The notes under the pieces: model-generated | Databases searched by the model: none | Seen by the model: only the letters and a program-made list of their open reading frames with translations | Told to the model about the DNA's origin: nothing | DNA from: an uncultured Eubacteriales bacterium | GTDB taxonomy: Bacteria > Bacillota > Clostridia > Oscillospirales > Oscillospiraceae | Length of the DNA: 64,000 bases | Reading direction: 5' to 3' | NCBI GenBank assembly: GCA_900555735.1 | Contig: USMI01000001.1 | Span: 1 to 64,000, forward strand | Position numbers and translations under genes: made by a program | Part shown: positions 18,609 through 26,238 of the stretch, piece after piece | How positions within the stretch are numbered: position 1 is the first letter of the stretch | How the letters are laid out: the number at the start of each line of letters is the position of its first letter

Positions 18609-18637
18609 AGTATACATGACAGCCGCCTGTTTGACAA
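18609..18637 (-). promoter_or_regulatory. Promoter of Na/Pi transporter operon
   Basis: Minus strand TTGTCA (18632-18637), 17-nt spacer, TATACT (18609-18614). It fixes the translation start at 18560. Confidence 0.7.
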
Positions 18638-18706
18638 GCTTTGTTATTTTTTCTACATAGATTTCCGTCCGTTTTTAATATTGTATCTCCTTAACAGAAA
18701 ACGTAT

Positions 18707-18735
18707 TTGACAACGCTTCAAATTTTCGTTAAAAT
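18707..18735 (+). promoter_or_regulatory. Promoter of MATE transporter gene
   Basis: TTGACA (18707-18712), 17-nt spacer, TAAAAT (18730-18735); a consensus-grade promoter facing away from the Na/Pi operon. Confidence 0.78.
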
Positions 18736-18789
18736 AGAACAAATACCCCTTTGCAAGCTGAGGGAGGAAAGTGAGGAGTACTATCTAAA

Positions 18790-20103
18790 ATGCTCAATGA
18801 GCGCAGTCTTTTATCGCAGTTTTTACATTTCGTGGCCGCTACGGTGGCGTCACTGATGGTGTTCAGTCTGTATTCCATTGTGGATGGACTGATGGTCGCC
18901 AAGGGCGTGGGAGAATACGCCATGGCGGCGGTGAATCTGGCGGTGCCGTTTACCAACGTGCTGTTTTCCATCGGCATCATCTTCGCCGTGGGCACCAGCA
19001 CCATCATCGCCATCTATCTGGGCAAGGGCGAGGGTGAAAAGGCCAACAGTCTGTTCAGCCAGAACACGCTGCTGCTGACATGTATCGGCCTGACCATCAC
19101 GGTGCTGGTATTCGCCTTTCTGGAGCCGTTCGCCGTGCTGCTGGGCGCAAAGGGTGTCACCTATCAGTACACCATGGACTATCTGCGGGGCCTTGCGCCC
19201 TTTGCGGTGTGCTTCATTGTGTCCTACACCATGGAGGTGCTCATCAAGACCGACGGGTATCCCCGCATCGCCATTCTGACGGTCATCACCGGATGCCTGA
19301 CCAACTGCGTGCTGGACTATGTGGCCATCTTTATTCTGGACTGGGGCGTTTGGGGCGCGGCCTTTGCCACGGGACTTTCCCAGCTGCTGACCTGCGTCAT
19401 TTATCTGCGCCACTTCCTGCGGGGACACAACACCTTCCATTTTGTGAAGTTCAAAATGGATTGGCATATCTACAAGCGGCTGCTGTCCATCGGCGTGGCC
19501 GACGGCGTGACGGAGCTGTGCAACGGCGTGATGATCTTCCTGTTCAACCGCATCATCCTGCGGTGTCTGGGAGACGACGGACTGGTGTGCTACACCATCA
19601 TCGCCTATGTGAACACCCTCATCATCAACACCATGCTGGGTATCTCCCAGGGCAGCCAGCCGCTGGTGAGCTATCACTACGGCAAGGAGGACGCGGCGGG
19701 CTATCGCAAGCTGCTGCGGTACGGCTTTACGGCGGTGGGGATCATGACGGTGGTCATCTGCGCCGTCGTGATGGTGTTCGCGCCGCAGATCGCCGGGATC
19801 TTCCTTGGAACCGAAAATCCCGGACTGGCGGCGGACGCCGCCGGGGCGCTGCGACGGTACGGCCTGTGCTATCTGCTGCTGGGCAGCAATGTCCTGATGG
19901 GCGGCTTCCTGACCGCAGTAGAGCGTCCCACCGGAGCCATCTGCATCTCCGTAGGCCGAGGACTGGTGTTTCAGGCCGCGGCGCTGGCGGCGCTGGCCTT
20001 CACCGTGGGCGGCAGCGCCATCTGGTACGCGCCGGTGATATCCGAGGCCGTCTGCGCCGTGATGGCGGTGTGGTTTTTGAGAAGGTTTTTGAAAAAAGCA
20101 TAA
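18790..20103 (+). CDS. MATE-family efflux transporter
   Basis: 437 residues, twelve predicted membrane helices in two halves. The first half has MVFSLYSIVDGLMVAKGVGEYAMAAVNLAVP, a typical MATE opening; the second half starts near ADGVTELCNGVMIFLFNRI. Na+- or H+-driven export of cationic drugs or metabolites is the usual role; substrate unknown. A GAGGAG ribosome site lies 12 nt before the ATG, slightly far. Monocistronic, with own promoter and a terminator overlapping the stop codon. Confidence 0.9.
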   Translation: MLNERSLLSQFLHFVAATVASLMVFSLYSIVDGLMVAKGVGEYAMAAVNLAVPFTNVLFSIGIIFAVGTSTIIAIYLGKGEGEKANSLFSQNTLLLTCIGLTITVLVFAFLEPFAVLLGAKGVTYQYTMDYLRGLAPFAVCFIVSYTMEVLIKTDGYPRIAILTVITGCLTNCVLDYVAIFILDWGVWGAAFATGLSQLLTCVIYLRHFLRGHNTFHFVKFKMDWHIYKRLLSIGVADGVTELCNGVMIFLFNRIILRCLGDDGLVCYTIIAYVNTLIINTMLGISQGSQPLVSYHYGKEDAAGYRKLLRYGFTAVGIMTVVICAVVMVFAPQIAGIFLGTENPGLAADAAGALRRYGLCYLLLGSNVLMGGFLTAVERPTGAICISVGRGLVFQAAALAALAFTVGGSAIWYAPVISEAVCAVMAVWFLRRFLKKA

Positions 20104-20143
20104 AAAGGATGCCGTGCCAGCGGGCACGGCATCCTTTTTATGC
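20098..20143 (+). terminator. Terminator overlapping MATE stop codon
   Basis: A perfect stem of about 21 bp (GCATAAAAAGGATGCCGTGCC and complement) with loop AGCG and TTTTT in the 3' arm. The following 20144-20271 is AT-rich and shows no gene. Confidence 0.82.
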
Positions 20144-20271
20144 TACTACCAACAAATGGCAGCCAAAAGCCGTCATTATTCCAAGCACGCCTCTTGTGTC
20201 GAAACCATACAAAAACAGTAGGTGAAGTCTGTCGAATTTTCTTGCAAATGGCCGGAATGTAAAAAAGGGGG

Positions 20272-20300
20272 TTGACAAACGGCACCGAAAGCGTTAACAT
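20272..20300 (+). promoter_or_regulatory. Promoter of met leader-metQNI
   Basis: TTGACA (20272-20277), 17-nt spacer, TAACAT (20295-20300). Transcription should start near 20307, leaving about 50 nt before the leader peptide start. Confidence 0.75.
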
Positions 20301-20355
20301 GCCACCATCCAAGGCGGACACGCCATTGAGAACCGAGGAAAGGAGAAAATCAGTG

Positions 20356-20475
20356 ATGAAGAAGCTGAGCGCCGTGATGATGATGTCTATGGAGATGTGC
20401 ATGTGCCGCATGTGCATGTTTCGTCGCGCTCAATTCGGTCAACTGATTTTCCCTGACGGTATGGCGTCCTGCTGA
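20356..20475 (+). CDS. Met/Cys-rich leader peptide upstream of metQNI
   Basis: A 39-codon frame behind AAAGGAG (20339-20345). The first 20 residues are MKKLSAVMMMSMEMCMCRMC; in total there are 10 Met and 4 Cys, with Met at codons 8, 9, 10, 12, 14, 16, 19 and 21. It stops at 20473-20475 inside a hairpin (20465-20485). An intrinsic terminator follows 24 nt later and metQ starts 110 nt later. Such clustering of codons for the amino acid carried by the downstream transporter is the hallmark of ribosome-mediated attenuation. Not a stable protein by any sign; probably a regulatory peptide. Not recognised as a named family. Confidence 0.75.
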   Translation: MKKLSAVMMMSMEMCMCRMCMFRRAQFGQLIFPDGMASC

Positions 20476-20520
20476 ACACAGGACGAACAACAGTCATGAA
20501 CGGTGGAAGGTCGATTGACC
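20437..20520 (+). promoter_or_regulatory. Predicted antiterminator helix of the metQNI leader
   Basis: Segment 20437-20452 (GGTCAACTGATTTTCC) can pair with 20505-20520 (GGAAGGTCGATTGACC): 12 Watson-Crick pairs, 3 G-U pairs and one mismatch (C20443/A20514). The second segment contains both arms of the inner terminator stem, so the two structures exclude each other. The first segment lies 16 nt downstream of the last clustered Met codon (21), so a ribosome stalled on the Met/Cys codons would leave it free. Confidence 0.6.
20465..20485 (+). other. Hairpin across leader-peptide stop codon
   Basis: CGTCCTG/CAGGACG, 7 bp, with the stop codon in its loop; a translating ribosome would melt it. Possible pause or anti-antiterminator element. 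Confidence 0.45.
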
Positions 20521-20537
20521 TGCCACCGTTTTATTTT
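20499..20537 (+). terminator. Leader terminator (attenuator) upstream of metQ
   Basis: AACGGTGG / CCACCGTT outer stem and AGGTC / GACCT inner stem with loop GATT, followed by TTTTATTTTT. It stands between promoter and metQ with no gene ending before it except the leader peptide. Confidence 0.82.
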
Positions 20538-20585
20538 TGTTCTTCACCCGCAAACCTACATTGATGAAAAAAGGAGACAAACATC

Positions 20586-21482
20586 ATGAAAAAGCACAAC
20601 TACTTCGTGAAGCTGGCCACGCTGGCACTGGCGCTGGTCCTGACCCTGAGCCTGACCGCCTGCGGCGGCAACAGCAACACCACTGACGGCGACGACACCC
20701 AGCCCGTCATCCAGATCGCTGTTCCCAACGACACCACCAACGAGGCCCGCGCCCTGCTGCTGCTGCAGGAGAACGGCATCATCAAGCTGGCTGACGGCGC
20801 AGGCATCACCGCCACCAAGAACGACATCGTGGAGAATCCCTACAACGTTGAGATCGTCGAGGCCGAGGCCGCTCAACTGCCCAACCAGCTGCAGGATGTG
20901 GACTACGCCGTCATCAACAGCAACTACGCCATCAGCGCCGGTCTGAATCCCGTCAGCGATTCCCTGCTGATCGAGGGCAGCGCCTCCGCTTACGCCAATA
21001 TCCTGACCGTGAAGGAAGGCAACGAGACCTCCCCCAAGACGCTGGCCCTGAAGGCCGCTCTGGAGAGCCAGCAGGTGGTTGACTACATCAACGAGAAGTA
21101 CAACGGCTCCGTGGTCTCCGTGGTGGAGAACCCCACCGACGGCTATGACGCCACTGTGGATTACGACGCCCTGAACGGCGAGACCATCACCATCGCCGCC
21201 TCCCCCGCTCCCCATGCCGAGATCCTCGAGGTCGTCAAGACCATTCTGGCCGACAAGGGCATCACGCTGGACATTCAGGTCTACAATGACTATGTTGTGC
21301 CCAACACCGTGGTGGACGACGGCACTGTGGACGCCAACTACTTCCAGCACCTGCCCTATCTGGAGGACTTCAATGCCCAGAACGGCACTCACATCGTCTC
21401 TGTTTCCGCCATCCACGTGGAGCCCATGGGCCTGTACGGCGGCAAGCAGACCACGCTGGACGCTGTGACCGCCAGCAAGTAA
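20586..21482 (+). CDS. metQ: Methionine ABC transporter substrate-binding lipoprotein
   Basis: NlpA/MetQ-family lipoprotein of 298 residues that binds methionine outside the membrane and delivers it to MetNI. Signal peptide of about 22 residues with lipobox LTAC (LALALVLTLSLTACGG). Typical blocks: AVINSNYAISAGLNP and a C-terminal region with PHAEILEVVKTILADKGITLDIQVYNDY, which in relatives normally stands near the N-terminus of the mature protein. Here that block is at about residue 210 and the end is SAIHVEPMGLYGGKQTTLDAV. So the two halves of the fold are in swapped order relative to the usual MetQ. AAAGGAG precedes the ATG. metN follows after 21 nt. Confidence 0.87.
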   Translation: MKKHNYFVKLATLALALVLTLSLTACGGNSNTTDGDDTQPVIQIAVPNDTTNEARALLLLQENGIIKLADGAGITATKNDIVENPYNVEIVEAEAAQLPNQLQDVDYAVINSNYAISAGLNPVSDSLLIEGSASAYANILTVKEGNETSPKTLALKAALESQQVVDYINEKYNGSVVSVVENPTDGYDATVDYDALNGETITIAASPAPHAEILEVVKTILADKGITLDIQVYNDYVVPNTVVDDGTVDANYFQHLPYLEDFNAQNGTHIVSVSAIHVEPMGLYGGKQTTLDAVTASK

Positions 21483-21503
21483 GGAAGAAGGAGGGAGACG
21501 TCC

Positions 21504-22514
21504 ATGATCGAACTGAAACACGTCAGCAAGACGTTTGATTCCGGCACTGCCGGAGGGGTAGACGCGCTCAAGGACGTCTCCCTTACCATTGAGGACGGGG
21601 ACATCTACGGTATCATCGGCATGTCCGGCGCCGGCAAGAGCACGCTGGTGCGGTGCATCAACCTGCTGGAGCGTCCCACCAGCGGCGAGATCGTGGTGAA
21701 CGGCCAGCGGCTGGACACCATGACCCCCGCCCAGCTCCGCGAGGCACGCCGGGGCATCACCATGATCTTCCAGCATTTCAACCTGCTGATGCAGCGGACC
21801 TGCCTGAAGAACGTATGCTTCCCCATGGAGCTGGTGGGCGTAAAGAAGGCCGACGCCGAGAAGCGCGCCCGCGAGCTGCTGGAGCTGGTGGGCCTGCCCG
21901 ACAAGGCCAACGCCTACCCCGCCCAGCTCTCCGGCGGCCAGCAGCAGCGCATCGCCATTGCCCGCGCGCTGGCCACCGATCCCAAGGTGCTGCTGTGCGA
22001 CGAGGCCACCAGCGCCCTTGACCCCAACACCACCCGTCAGATCCTGGAGCTGATCCGGGACATCAACAAAAAGCTGGGCATCACCGTGGTGGTCATCACC
22101 CACCAGATGAGCGTGGTGAAGGAAATTTGCAGCCATGTGGCTATTCTGGACGGCGGCGTGGTAGCGGAATCCGGCATGGTGGGCACGGTGTTTGCCGCAC
22201 CCAAGTCCGCCGCGGGCCGCCGCCTGGTGTTCCCCGGCGGCGCCGACGCGCAGGTATACGATCCCTCCGGCGAGCGTCTGGTGCGTCTGGTGTTCAAGGA
22301 CAGCAAGACCACCAGCATCCCCATGGTGGCGCGACTGGCGGCGGAGGAGAACATCTTCTGCAACGTCATCTCCGCCAGCACCCAGAGCCTATCCGAGGAG
22401 GTCTACGGCAGTATGATGCTGGGCATCCCCAGCGCCCACTTTGACCGGGCAGTCGCTTTCATTCAGAACATCGCCAATGTGCAGGTAGAGGAGGTCGACC
22501 ACGATGTACAGTAA
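21504..22514 (+). CDS. metN: Methionine ABC transporter ATP-binding protein
   Basis: ATPase subunit of the D/L-methionine importer, 336 residues. Walker [10 protein letters not shown] (about 37-45), Q-loop [11 protein letters not shown] signature [15 protein letters not shown] (about 138-152), Walker [13 protein letters not shown], switch histidine [10 protein letters not shown]. The C-terminal about 90 residues form the NIL domain that binds methionine and inhibits transport ([21 protein letters not shown]). Last codons overlap the metI start (22504-22514). Confidence 0.95.
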   Translation: MIELKHVSKTFDSGTAGGVDALKDVSLTIEDGDIYGIIGMSGAGKSTLVRCINLLERPTSGEIVVNGQRLDTMTPAQLREARRGITMIFQHFNLLMQRTCLKNVCFPMELVGVKKADAEKRARELLELVGLPDKANAYPAQLSGGQQQRIAIARALATDPKVLLCDEATSALDPNTTRQILELIRDINKKLGITVVVITHQMSVVKEICSHVAILDGGVVAESGMVGTVFAAPKSAAGRRLVFPGGADAQVYDPSGERLVRLVFKDSKTTSIPMVARLAAEENIFCNVISASTQSLSEEVYGSMMLGIPSAHFDRAVAFIQNIANVQVEEVDHDVQ

Positions 22515-23202
22515 TCTGTTCAGCGCCCAGTCCGTACAGGATCTGATGACGGTGCTGCCCTCCCTGCCCTTCGCCATCTGGGAGACCTTTTACATGACGG
22601 TGCTCAGTACGGCGCTGTCGCTGGTCATCGGCCTGCCCTTGGGCGTGCTGCTGGTGGTGGGCGAAAAGGGCGGCGTGCTGCCCTTGCCCCGCTGGCTGAT
22701 GCAGGTGCTGAATGTCATCATCAATCTGCTGCGCTCCGTGCCGTTCCTGATTTTGATGATTATGGTGTTCCCCCTGTCCCGCCTGCTGATCGGCACCTCT
22801 ATCGGCACCACGGCCACCATCGTGCCGCTGGTGGCGGCGGCCTTCCCCTTCGTGGCCCGTCTGGTGGAGACCAGCCTCCGCGAGGTGGACGGCAACATCA
22901 TTGAGGCCGCCCAAAGCATGGGTGCCACGCCCATGCAGATCATCTGCAAGGTGATGATCCCGGAGAGCGTTCCCTCTCTCATCCAGAACGTGACCATCGC
23001 ACTGACCACCATTCTGGGCTACTCCGCCATGAGCGGTATCATCGGCGGCGGCGGTCTGGGCAAGATCGCCATTGACTACGGCTACTATCGTTATAAGTAT
23101 CTGGTGATGCTGGTGGCGGTGGTGCTGCTGATCCTGCTGGTGCAGCTGTTCCAGAGTCTGGGAACGTGGCTCAGCAAGAAGTGCGATAAGAGATTGAAAT
23201 AA
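22504..23202 (+). CDS. metI: Methionine ABC transporter permease
   Basis: Permease of 232 residues with five predicted membrane helices. The ETFYMTVLSTALSLVIGLPLGVLL opening and the EAA-loop EVDGNIIEAAQSMGATPMQIICKVMIPES are the MetI signatures; it ends with a Lys/Arg-rich tail. Starts inside the metN reading frame, so translation is coupled. A terminator follows 18 nt after the stop, closing the operon leader-metQ-metN-metI. Confidence 0.95.
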   Translation: MYSNLFSAQSVQDLMTVLPSLPFAIWETFYMTVLSTALSLVIGLPLGVLLVVGEKGGVLPLPRWLMQVLNVIINLLRSVPFLILMIMVFPLSRLLIGTSIGTTATIVPLVAAAFPFVARLVETSLREVDGNIIEAAQSMGATPMQIICKVMIPESVPSLIQNVTIALTTILGYSAMSGIIGGGGLGKIAIDYGYYRYKYLVMLVAVVLLILLVQLFQSLGTWLSKKCDKRLK

Positions 23203-23220
23203 ACACTATTTATTAAAATG

Positions 23221-23251
23221 AACCGGGCGGGGTTACCCCGTCCGGTTTTTT
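23221..23251 (+). terminator. Terminator of metQNI
   Basis: 12-bp stem (AACCGGGCGGGG with CCCCGTCCGGTT, one G-U), loop TTA, then T6. Confidence 0.85.
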
Positions 23252-23262
23252 GCATACAGTTC

Positions 23263-23286
23263 GCACAATGCAAGTTCAATTTGTGC
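23263..23286. promoter_or_regulatory. Inverted repeat upstream of citrate synthase
   Basis: GCACAA-N12-TTGTGC at 23263-23286, with further TGTGCAA half sites at about 23331-23337. It lies 76 nt upstream of the -35 element; a regulator site is possible, regulator unknown. Confidence 0.35.
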
Positions 23287-23361
23287 AACATGCATTTTTT
23301 TGCGTTTGACGAAATTTTCACATTGTATAGTGTGCAAAAATGAATCTTATAAAATTTCTAC

Positions 23362-23390
23362 TTGCAAAACCGAAACAACAGGTTTATAAT
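23362..23390 (+). promoter_or_regulatory. Promoter of citrate synthase gene
   Basis: TTGCAA (23362-23367), 17-nt spacer, TATAAT (23385-23390). Confidence 0.75.
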
Positions 23391-23446
23391 GAACTCGTAT
23401 TTGAGGAACGCCCACGGGGCGCGGCTATGGAAAGGAGCACACCATC

Positions 23447-24829
23447 ATGAGCAACAACGGCGGAACACTTGAAAAATTCGCAGGCTCCCTGAGCCAGCTG
23501 ATCCAGCAGGAATACCACATCGGTGAGGAGTACTACCGGGGCGACGTGAAGCGCGGCCTGCGCAACAGCGACGGCACCGGCGTTCTGGCCGGTGTGTCCA
23601 AGGTGGGCAGCGTGCAGGGCTACTTCATTCAGGACGGCCAGCGTATCCCCAAGCCCGGCCAGCTGTACTACCGCGGCATCGAGCTGAACGAGATTGTGGA
23701 GGCCCACCGCAAGGCGGGCACCTTCGGCTATGAGGAGGTGGCCTATCTGCTGCTGCTGGGCTATCTGCCCTCCAAGACGGAGCTGCAATACTTCAACGAG
23801 ATCATGAAACGGGCCAGAAAGCTGCCTGACGGCTTTACCGAGGACATGATCATGCGCCACCCCAGCCGGAACATCATGAACAAGCTGGCCCGCAGCGTGC
23901 TGGCGCTGTATTCCTATGACGACAATCCCGACGACACGTCGGTGGAAAATATGCTGCTGCAATCCATCAAGCTGGTGGGCTGCTTCCCCTCTATCGTGGC
24001 CAACGCCTATGCGGTGAAGCGCCATTACTTTCAGGGGGATTCCCTGCACATCCATTTCCCGGAGGATGACCTGTCCACGGCGGAGAACTTCCTGCGGATG
24101 ATCCGGCCCGACAAGCAGTACACGGAGGAGGAGGCCCATCTGCTGGACATGATGCTGATGGTGCATGCCGAGCACGGCGGCGGCAACAACTCCACCTTCG
24201 TCTGCCGCGCCATGTCCTCCAGCGGCACGGATACTTACAGCGCCATCGCCGGCGCGGTAGGCTCCCTGAAAGGCCCGCTGCACGGCGGCGCCAACGCCAA
24301 GGTCATGGAGATGTTCCAGTACATCAAGGAAAACGTAGACCCCCACGACGACGGCTCTATCCGGGATTACCTGAACAAGCTGCTGGACGGCGAGGCCGGT
24401 GATAAATCCGGCAAGATCTACGGTCTGGGCCACGCGGTGTATACCATCTCCGATCCCCGTGCGGTGCTGCTGAAAAAGTACGCCCAGCACATGGCGGAGA
24501 TCAAGGGCTACGCCGAGGACTTCGCCCTGCTGCAAAAGGTGGAGGAGTTGGGCATTCCGCTGGTGCAGGAGCGCCGCCACAACGACACGCCCATGTGCGC
24601 CAACGTGGACATGTATTCCGGTCTTGTCTACACCATGCTGGGCATCCCTGAGGATGTGTTCACGCCCCTGTTCGCCTCCGCCCGTATCGCGGGCTGGTGC
24701 GCCAACCGCATCGAGGAAGTGGTGACCTGCCACCGGATCATGCGTCCCGCCTACCGCGCCGTCACCATCAAGGATCACTATGTTCCCATGGAGCAGCGCA
24801 CGGCGAAGCTGGTCACCCTCGCGGAATAA
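23447..24829 (+). CDS. gltA: Citrate synthase
   Basis: Condenses acetyl-CoA and oxaloacetate to citrate. 460 residues, with an N-terminal extension of about 30 residues relative to the short bacterial form. Signatures: LYYRGIELNEIVEAH (substrate-domain start), MMLMVHAEHGGGNNSTFVCR with the first catalytic His, GPLHGGANAKVMEMF with the second His, GKIYGLGHAVYTISDPRA, and the C-terminal ARIAGWCANRIEE. AAAGGAG precedes the ATG. Monocistronic; no aconitase or isocitrate dehydrogenase is next to it. In such anaerobes it normally feeds 2-oxoglutarate/glutamate synthesis (inference). Confidence 0.95.
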   Translation: MSNNGGTLEKFAGSLSQLIQQEYHIGEEYYRGDVKRGLRNSDGTGVLAGVSKVGSVQGYFIQDGQRIPKPGQLYYRGIELNEIVEAHRKAGTFGYEEVAYLLLLGYLPSKTELQYFNEIMKRARKLPDGFTEDMIMRHPSRNIMNKLARSVLALYSYDDNPDDTSVENMLLQSIKLVGCFPSIVANAYAVKRHYFQGDSLHIHFPEDDLSTAENFLRMIRPDKQYTEEEAHLLDMMLMVHAEHGGGNNSTFVCRAMSSSGTDTYSAIAGAVGSLKGPLHGGANAKVMEMFQYIKENVDPHDDGSIRDYLNKLLDGEAGDKSGKIYGLGHAVYTISDPRAVLLKKYAQHMAEIKGYAEDFALLQKVEELGIPLVQERRHNDTPMCANVDMYSGLVYTMLGIPEDVFTPLFASARIAGWCANRIEEVVTCHRIMRPAYRAVTIKDHYVPMEQRTAKLVTLAE

Positions 24830-24850
24830 AACGATATCTCCGGTTTTCCA

Positions 24851-24894
24851 CATAGAGAAGGAAGCGGCACGAATGTGCCGCTTCCTTCTCTATG
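24851..24894. terminator. Long perfect hairpin after citrate synthase
   Basis: 20-bp perfect stem (CATAGAGAAGGAAGCGGCAC and complement), loop GAAT. No real T-run follows on either side, so it may be a weak terminator or an mRNA 3'-end stabiliser between two convergent genes. Confidence 0.5.
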
Positions 24895-24917
24895 TAGGGA
24901 TGTTGATCGCTGCCTGT

Positions 24918-25214
24918 TCAACAGGCTTCCTTCTCGTCAAAGGACATTCGCTCCAACACATAATCCTTCATCTCGTCCACCAGCGCCTGCCGCTTGGGAT
25001 GGCGCAGATAGTCGTTCAGATATTCCGGCCCGTCCAGATGCATGACCACCATGATATCCGCGTTGGAGCCCCTTGCGGTTTCGCAGCGGTACACATCCGT
25101 ATCATGTACAAAGGGCAGCTCCACTTCCAATTCTGCGCATGCCTTGCGGCAGCGGAAATAGATGCTGGTCACATCCGCGTCTTTCGTCAGCTTCAAGAGA
25201 ATATAGTGTACCAT
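24918..25214 (-). CDS. Dabb (stress-responsive A/B barrel) domain protein
   Basis: 98 residues from MVHYILLKLTKDADV; start at 25214 has AGGAGG upstream. The N-terminal strand with MVHYILLKL and the C-terminal LNDYLRHPKRQALVDEMKDYV helix match the dimeric alpha/beta-barrel Dabb family. No enzymatic role can be assigned; members range from stress proteins to small cyclases. Ends in EKEAC. Convergent with citrate synthase. Confidence 0.78.
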   Translation of the reverse strand: MVHYILLKLTKDADVTSIYFRCRKACAELEVELPFVHDTDVYRCETARGSNADIMVVMHLDGPEYLNDYLRHPKRQALVDEMKDYVLERMSFDEKEAC

Positions 25215-25245
25215 TCTTAGGACCTCCTTCAATTATTATTGCCAT

Positions 25246-25274
25246 ACGTTAGCGCATTTTTTAACAATTGTCAA
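25246..25274 (-). promoter_or_regulatory. Likely promoter of Dabb gene
   Basis: Minus strand TTGACA (25269-25274), 17-nt spacer, TAACGT (25246-25251); good -35, weak -10. Confidence 0.5.
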
Positions 25275-25470
25275 GTCCTTTTTTCGTCGTTTCCACCACA
25301 TGTGTTTATCTAAAATTGTGCAAATGTTTCAAAAAATCCACATTTTTCACTTTATCCACAAAAAGCGTTAAAGAAATATGCGAATTTTTTAACAAAAAAT
25401 TTTTTATTTTTGTTTGCCGCACAGCGTCAATCATTCACGCAGCACAAACAAATTAGCAGCATTATTTCCC
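25275..25470. other. AT-rich gene-free stretch with a DnaA-box-like site
   Basis: About 200 bp much richer in A/T than the surroundings, with long A and T runs. TTATCCACA, the DnaA-box consensus, lies at 25352-25360, and a near match AATCCACAT lies about 20 nt before it. No coding frame, promoter pair or RNA fold stands out. Confidence 0.4.
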
Positions 25471-25493
25471 AGAAAATGGAAGCCCCGCACAAA

Positions 25494-25525
25494 AAAAGAG
25501 ACGGCGCTCGCGCACCGTCTCTTTT
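25494..25525 (-). terminator. Terminator of 25548-26138 gene
   Basis: AAAAGAGACGG / CCGTCTCTTTT with a 10-nt loop; on the minus strand it ends in a run of T's, 23 nt past the stop codon. Confidence 0.75.
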
Positions 25526-25547
25526 CCATTTTCTTCTCTTTCAAGTA

Positions 25548-26138
25548 CTACCGCTGGAAGCGTACCACATATGTTCCCAGCACCTGCTGACAAGGGATCT
25601 TCGCCGCGTTTTCAACGGTGAACGCCTCCTTGGGATAGACCGTCTTTACCTCGGTAGGATAGGCAGGCAGCGTCTTTCCGATGCTGACGCCATAGGCGTC
25701 CTCCGCCGTGAAGCTCCAGCGGAACGCACAGTCGCAGAACTCCTTCCCGCTGGCGATCAGCTCCGGCGCTCTCAGCCCCTCACCAAGGAAAAAGCACCCC
25801 GCGTTATCCTTTTCCGCCGGACAGGAGCCCTCGATCCCCACGCCGGTAAAGCGTATTTCAAGGAAGTCAGTCTTGAAGGTCTCCGTTTTCCCGTCCCGCT
25901 CATAGGGTACATCGTTCCAGAAGCCGATGTTGAGCCAGCCACGGACGCCGTCCTTTTCCACGGCGGTATTGAACTCCACATAGCCGCTGCAGCCCTCCCT
26001 GACCTCCGCGTTGATGCGCAGCACCGGCCGCAGCGACACAAAGCCCTCCGGTAGGATGGCCCGCAGCCTGTCCTGCTCTACGCCATATGCCATGACGAAC
26101 TGTTCCACTTTCGTCTTCAAACCCTCCGCAAGCCTCAT
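25548..26138 (-). CDS. Conserved-looking protein of unknown function
   Basis: 196 residues from MRLAEGLKTKVEQFVMAYGV. I do not recognise the family. It is soluble, rich in aromatic residues, with runs such as LPEGFVSLRPVLRINAEV, GYVEFNTAVEKDGVRGWLNIGFW and a Cys-containing block near CDCAFRWSFTAED; the mostly beta pattern vaguely recalls acetoacetate-decarboxylase-like folds, which is only a guess. No Shine-Dalgarno lies before the ATG. The promoter at 26147-26175 would start transcription within about 0-3 nt of the ATG, so the mRNA may be leaderless. Confidence 0.6.
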   Translation of the reverse strand: MRLAEGLKTKVEQFVMAYGVEQDRLRAILPEGFVSLRPVLRINAEVREGCSGYVEFNTAVEKDGVRGWLNIGFWNDVPYERDGKTETFKTDFLEIRFTGVGIEGSCPAEKDNAGCFFLGEGLRAPELIASGKEFCDCAFRWSFTAEDAYGVSIGKTLPAYPTEVKTVYPKEAFTVENAAKIPCQQVLGTYVVRFQR

Positions 26139-26146
26139 TTTTATCC

Positions 26147-26175
26147 AGTATAACAGAACCATTCTCCAGATACAA
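26147..26175 (-). promoter_or_regulatory. Promoter giving a possibly leaderless mRNA
   Basis: Minus strand TTGTAT (26170-26175), 17-nt spacer, TATACT (26147-26152); the start codon is at 26136-26138. Confidence 0.55.
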
Positions 26176-26190
26176 GCCATAGGAGGCAGC

Positions 26191-26218
26191 GAAAAAGCGG
26201 GCGCTGGCCCGCTTTTTC
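26191..26218 (-). terminator. Terminator of truncated ATPase/small membrane protein operon
   Basis: GAAAAAGCGGGC-gctg-GCCCGCTTTTTC, perfect 12-bp stem with T5 in the 3' arm. Confidence 0.8.
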
Positions 26219-26238
26219 GTATTTGCGTGTGGTTCCGG

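Noticed and set aside
18561..18617. Upstream start for the Na/Pi transporter at 18617
   Set aside because: That ATG lies inside the promoter (between -35 and -10), so it would not be transcribed.
20144..20586. SAM riboswitch or T-box upstream of metQNI
   Set aside because: No conserved S-box or T-box blocks (such as the T-box core) were found; the region instead holds the leader peptide and terminator.
24851..24894. Mobile-element end
   Set aside because: A single perfect hairpin between two convergent genes is explained as a transcript end; no repeat or target duplication is visible.
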